A DNA stretch of 8,162 nt, taken from contig JBFJWU010000139.1 in assembly GCA_041623475.1 (NCBI GenBank), forward strand, positions 1-8,162, written 5' to 3'. Below, in pieces: positions 6,168 to 8,162 of the stretch. How positions within the stretch are numbered: position 1 is the first letter of the stretch; the number at the start of each line of letters is the position of its first letter. Position numbers and translations under genes: made by a program. The DNA comes from JBFJWU01 sp041623475 [NCBI: bacterium] (GTDB lineage Bacteria; J088). The notes under the pieces were generated by a model that did not search any database, was not told the DNA's origin, and saw nothing but the letters and a program-made list of their open reading frames with translations.

Positions 6168-7862
6168 TCAGTCCTCGTCTTCGCCGATGAACTGCGTCTC
6201 GCCCGACGCCAGGGCGGGTTTGACGACCTTGCCTGTCGCGTTGCGGGGCAGTGGCGTTACGCGGATCTCCCAGTGCGCCGGTATTTTGAAATCTGCCAGC
6301 GCATCGGCTACCCAGGCGTGCAAGTTGTGTTCATCCAGCGACGCACCCGTTTCCGGAACCACCCAGGCTTTGACTTCCTGCCCGAGTTCCGGGTGGTCGA
6401 CGCCGGTGACTGCCGCTTCGGCGACCTCGGGGTGCTGGACAAGCCGTTGTTCGATTTCAGCCGGGTAGATGTTTTCGCCGCCGCGGATAATCAGGTCGCG
6501 CATTCGCGATGCCAGGAATAACCGTCCGTCGTCGATTCGACCGTAATCGCCGCTGCGCAGCCAGCGGCCGGGAAAGAATGCCTGTTCCGTGGCCTGTGGG
6601 TTGCGCCAGTACTCGAGCATCACCAGTGGACTGCGAATACAGACTTCGCCGTGTTCGCCGTCGGCGACGCCGTTTCCCCGGTCGTCGCGGATTTCGATGT
6701 CGACCAGCGGCAGCGGACGGCCAACGGATTTTGGATGGGCGGCCAGTTCCTTGCCAACATTCAGGGTCGCCAGCGACCCGCATTCGGTCAGGCCGTAGCC
6801 GACACCAAGCGTTGGACGGATATTCGGCATCAGTTGCCGGGCCCGGTCCTGCAATTCCGGGGGGATCACCGATCCGCCACCGCCAAGGGTGCGAATGGAT
6901 GACAGATCCGTCTGTTCGGCTTCGGGGTGGTGCAGTAGTCGATGCAGCAATGTCTGCGTAAATCCCCAGGCCGTGACCTGCTCTGATTCAATCAGCCGCA
7001 GGGCGGCACCGGCATCAAAACGGCCGCTGAACCAGACTGAACGGGTCCCGGATGCCAGGCAGGTTACCGCTGCGTTATGTAATCCCGATACGTGGAACAG
7101 GGGGCTGGTAACCATGACGCAGTTCTCCGGGCTGTCGTCGTCGGGCGGGTAGGCCATCGCCAGCCGGGCACCGGAAAAGAAATTGCACATCATCAGGGCA
7201 ATGATATTGCGATGGGTCTGGACCGCACCCTTTGACCGGCCGGTTGTGCCGCTGGTGTAAAGGATGACGGCCGGATCATCCTCGTTGATGTCAGCGGACG
7301 GCAATTCGCTGCCAAAGTAGGGGGCAATGCGGTCCTGGAATTCATCTTCAATGCTGATCACCGGGACGCTCAAGCCTTGACGCCCCAGGCGCTGCAGCCG
7401 TTTCTGGTCGGCGACGAGGACTTTTGGCGCGCTGTCCTGGAGCCCATAGATGATTTCCGGGCCCTTCCACCAGCCGTTCAGGCCGACGGCAATACCGCCC
7501 AGGCTGATGGTGGCCCAGAATGTCACAATCCATTCCGGACAGTTGGCGGCAAGGATGGCAACACGGTCGCCCGGGCCAACGCCAAAATCCTGCTGCAGCA
7601 GGTTTGCGGTTGCCGCAACCTGGGCACCCAGTTCTGCAAATGACAGGCGCCGTTCGGTTTGTCCATCGCTGAATACCAGGCAGGGCGCGTCGCCCATTGT
7701 GGTTGCGTTGTCAAAGATTTCGCGCAGGCTGCCGGGCCGGTCGGCGAATACCCGCATTGTTTCACCCAGGACCTGTTCCTCGACAACTTCAAAGGGGGCA
7801 CCGGGGCCGGTGAGGATCTGTTCGGCTTCGACCAGTTCGGCCGGAATGTCCGCAGGACTCAT
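6168..7862 (-). CDS. AMP-binding acyl-CoA synthetase (fatty acid-CoA ligase family)
   Basis: Predicted adenylate-forming enzyme that activates a carboxylic acid with ATP and joins it to CoA; cytoplasmic or membrane-associated. The protein has 564 residues, normal for the family. Motifs in order: phosphate-binding loop YTSGTTGRSKG (202-212), GGGGSVIPPE (327-336), YGLTE (356-360), SGD with D439, hinge region SRMRDLIIRGGENIYP (452-467), and catalytic K545 in NATGK. The segment LNGWWKGPEIIYGL (128-141) is common in FadD-type ligases for medium to long chains or unusual acids. The substrate is not readable from sequence. Its ATG overlaps the TGA of the preceding ligase gene as TGATG, sharing one base, so translation is likely coupled. 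The DinB-family gene follows after 21 bases. Two ligases in a row suggest either two substrates or two steps in one degradative pathway. Confidence 0.95.
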   Translation of the reverse strand: MSPADIPAELVEAEQILTGPGAPFEVVEEQVLGETMRVFADRPGSLREIFDNATTMGDAPCLVFSDGQTERRLSFAELGAQVAATANLLQQDFGVGPGDRVAILAANCPEWIVTFWATISLGGIAVGLNGWWKGPEIIYGLQDSAPKVLVADQKRLQRLGRQGLSVPVISIEDEFQDRIAPYFGSELPSADINEDDPAVILYTSGTTGRSKGAVQTHRNIIALMMCNFFSGARLAMAYPPDDDSPENCVMVTSPLFHVSGLHNAAVTCLASGTRSVWFSGRFDAGAALRLIESEQVTAWGFTQTLLHRLLHHPEAEQTDLSSIRTLGGGGSVIPPELQDRARQLMPNIRPTLGVGYGLTECGSLATLNVGKELAAHPKSVGRPLPLVDIEIRDDRGNGVADGEHGEVCIRSPLVMLEYWRNPQATEQAFFPGRWLRSGDYGRIDDGRLFLASRMRDLIIRGGENIYPAEIEQRLVQHPEVAEAAVTGVDHPELGQEVKAWVVPETGASLDEHNLHAWVADALADFKIPAHWEIRVTPLPRNATGKVVKPALASGETQFIGEDED

Positions 7863-8162
7863 CAGCTGTCCAGCCGGTCCCGTAGTTCGTATTTCAGGAC
7901 TTTGCCAGTGGCGTTTGTCGGCAGTTCAGCCACGAATTCAATCCGACGTGGCACCTTGTAATTGGCCATATTGTCGCGGCACCAGGTGATCAACTGGTCA
8001 CTGGTGAGCTCGGCTTCCTGCCGCAGGATTACGAACGCTGCGCCGACTTCGCCCATGCGCGGGTCGGGCATCCCGACAACGGCGGCCTGGGTGACATCCG
8101 GATGCTGCACGAGCAGTGTTTCAATCTCTGCCGGATACGCATTAAAGCCGCCGACTATGAAC
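7862..8162 (-). CDS. Acyl-CoA synthetase, C-terminal part only (5' end beyond window)
   Basis: The last 99 codons of another AMP-binding ligase; the frame stays open to the window edge. Visible are the C-terminal-domain hinge region FIVGGFNAYPAEIE at the very edge and the catalytic lysine motif PTNATGKVLKYELR close to the C-terminus, which ends RDRLDS. The GGFNAYPAEIE wording is the one I associate with FadD3-like ligases, which in actinobacteria activate a steroid-ring-derived propanoate, but it also occurs in other ligases, so the substrate stays open. A GTG at 8110 lies within a conserved helix and is not a real start. It is a paralogue of the adjacent ligase, not a copy: the shared stretch around VQHP is recognisable but diverged. 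The stop TGA overlaps the next ATG by one base. Confidence 0.9.
   Translation of the reverse strand, partial: FIVGGFNAYPAEIETLLVQHPDVTQAAVVGMPDPRMGEVGAAFVILRQEAELTSDQLITWCRDNMANYKVPRRIEFVAELPTNATGKVLKYELRDRLDS

Noticed and set aside
8108-8110. GTG as the start of a short separate protein at the right edge
   Set aside because: The frame continues to the window edge with conserved ligase sequence, so this is an internal valine.

Overview
The window looks like a piece of a moderately GC-rich bacterial chromosome, probably proteobacterial and perhaps gammaproteobacterial. That placement is an inference from protein families: a CheR-PAS-kinase hybrid, a PilZ-receiver fusion, and fatty-acid ligases and thiolase typical of proteobacteria and actinobacteria. 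Two sigma70-like promoters also fit. No RNA gene, insertion sequence, CRISPR array or phage gene is visible. Genes are packed tightly, with no gene-free stretch longer than about 140 bases.

Layout. Positions 1-2965 (+ strand) hold the 3' part of a large chemotaxis-type hybrid (CheR methyltransferase, two PAS domains, a long heptad coiled coil, histidine kinase). A single-domain response regulator follows 48 bases later and is its likely partner. This unit converges on a minus-strand thiolase gene (3012-4223) across a 46-base gap with hairpin potential. The thiolase appears to have its own promoter, with an 18-base inverted repeat at the predicted transcription start.

Further along the minus strand is a second signalling unit: a CheB-like receiver without an esterase domain (5094-5480), then a PilZ-receiver fusion (4320-5078). 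A good sigma70-type promoter lies just upstream (5547-5576). Upstream of that is the end of a lipid or acyl-CoA operon: the C-terminus of one acyl-CoA synthetase (from the window edge to 7862), a complete second acyl-CoA synthetase overlapping it by one base (6168-7862), and a DinB-family metalloprotein (5619-6146).

How the genes may work together. The signalling proteins form a small chemotaxis-like set: one methyltransferase-kinase, three receiver proteins, and one predicted c-di-GMP sensor. The metabolic genes suggest activation of a carboxylic acid to its CoA ester and thiolytic cleavage of a 3-ketoacyl-CoA. No sequence feature ties the two themes together beyond proximity. The most distinctive points are the PilZ-receiver fusion lying in the same frame as the stand-alone receiver behind a single TGA, and the two palindromes sitting on promoters. 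Nothing here is clearly a wholly new system.
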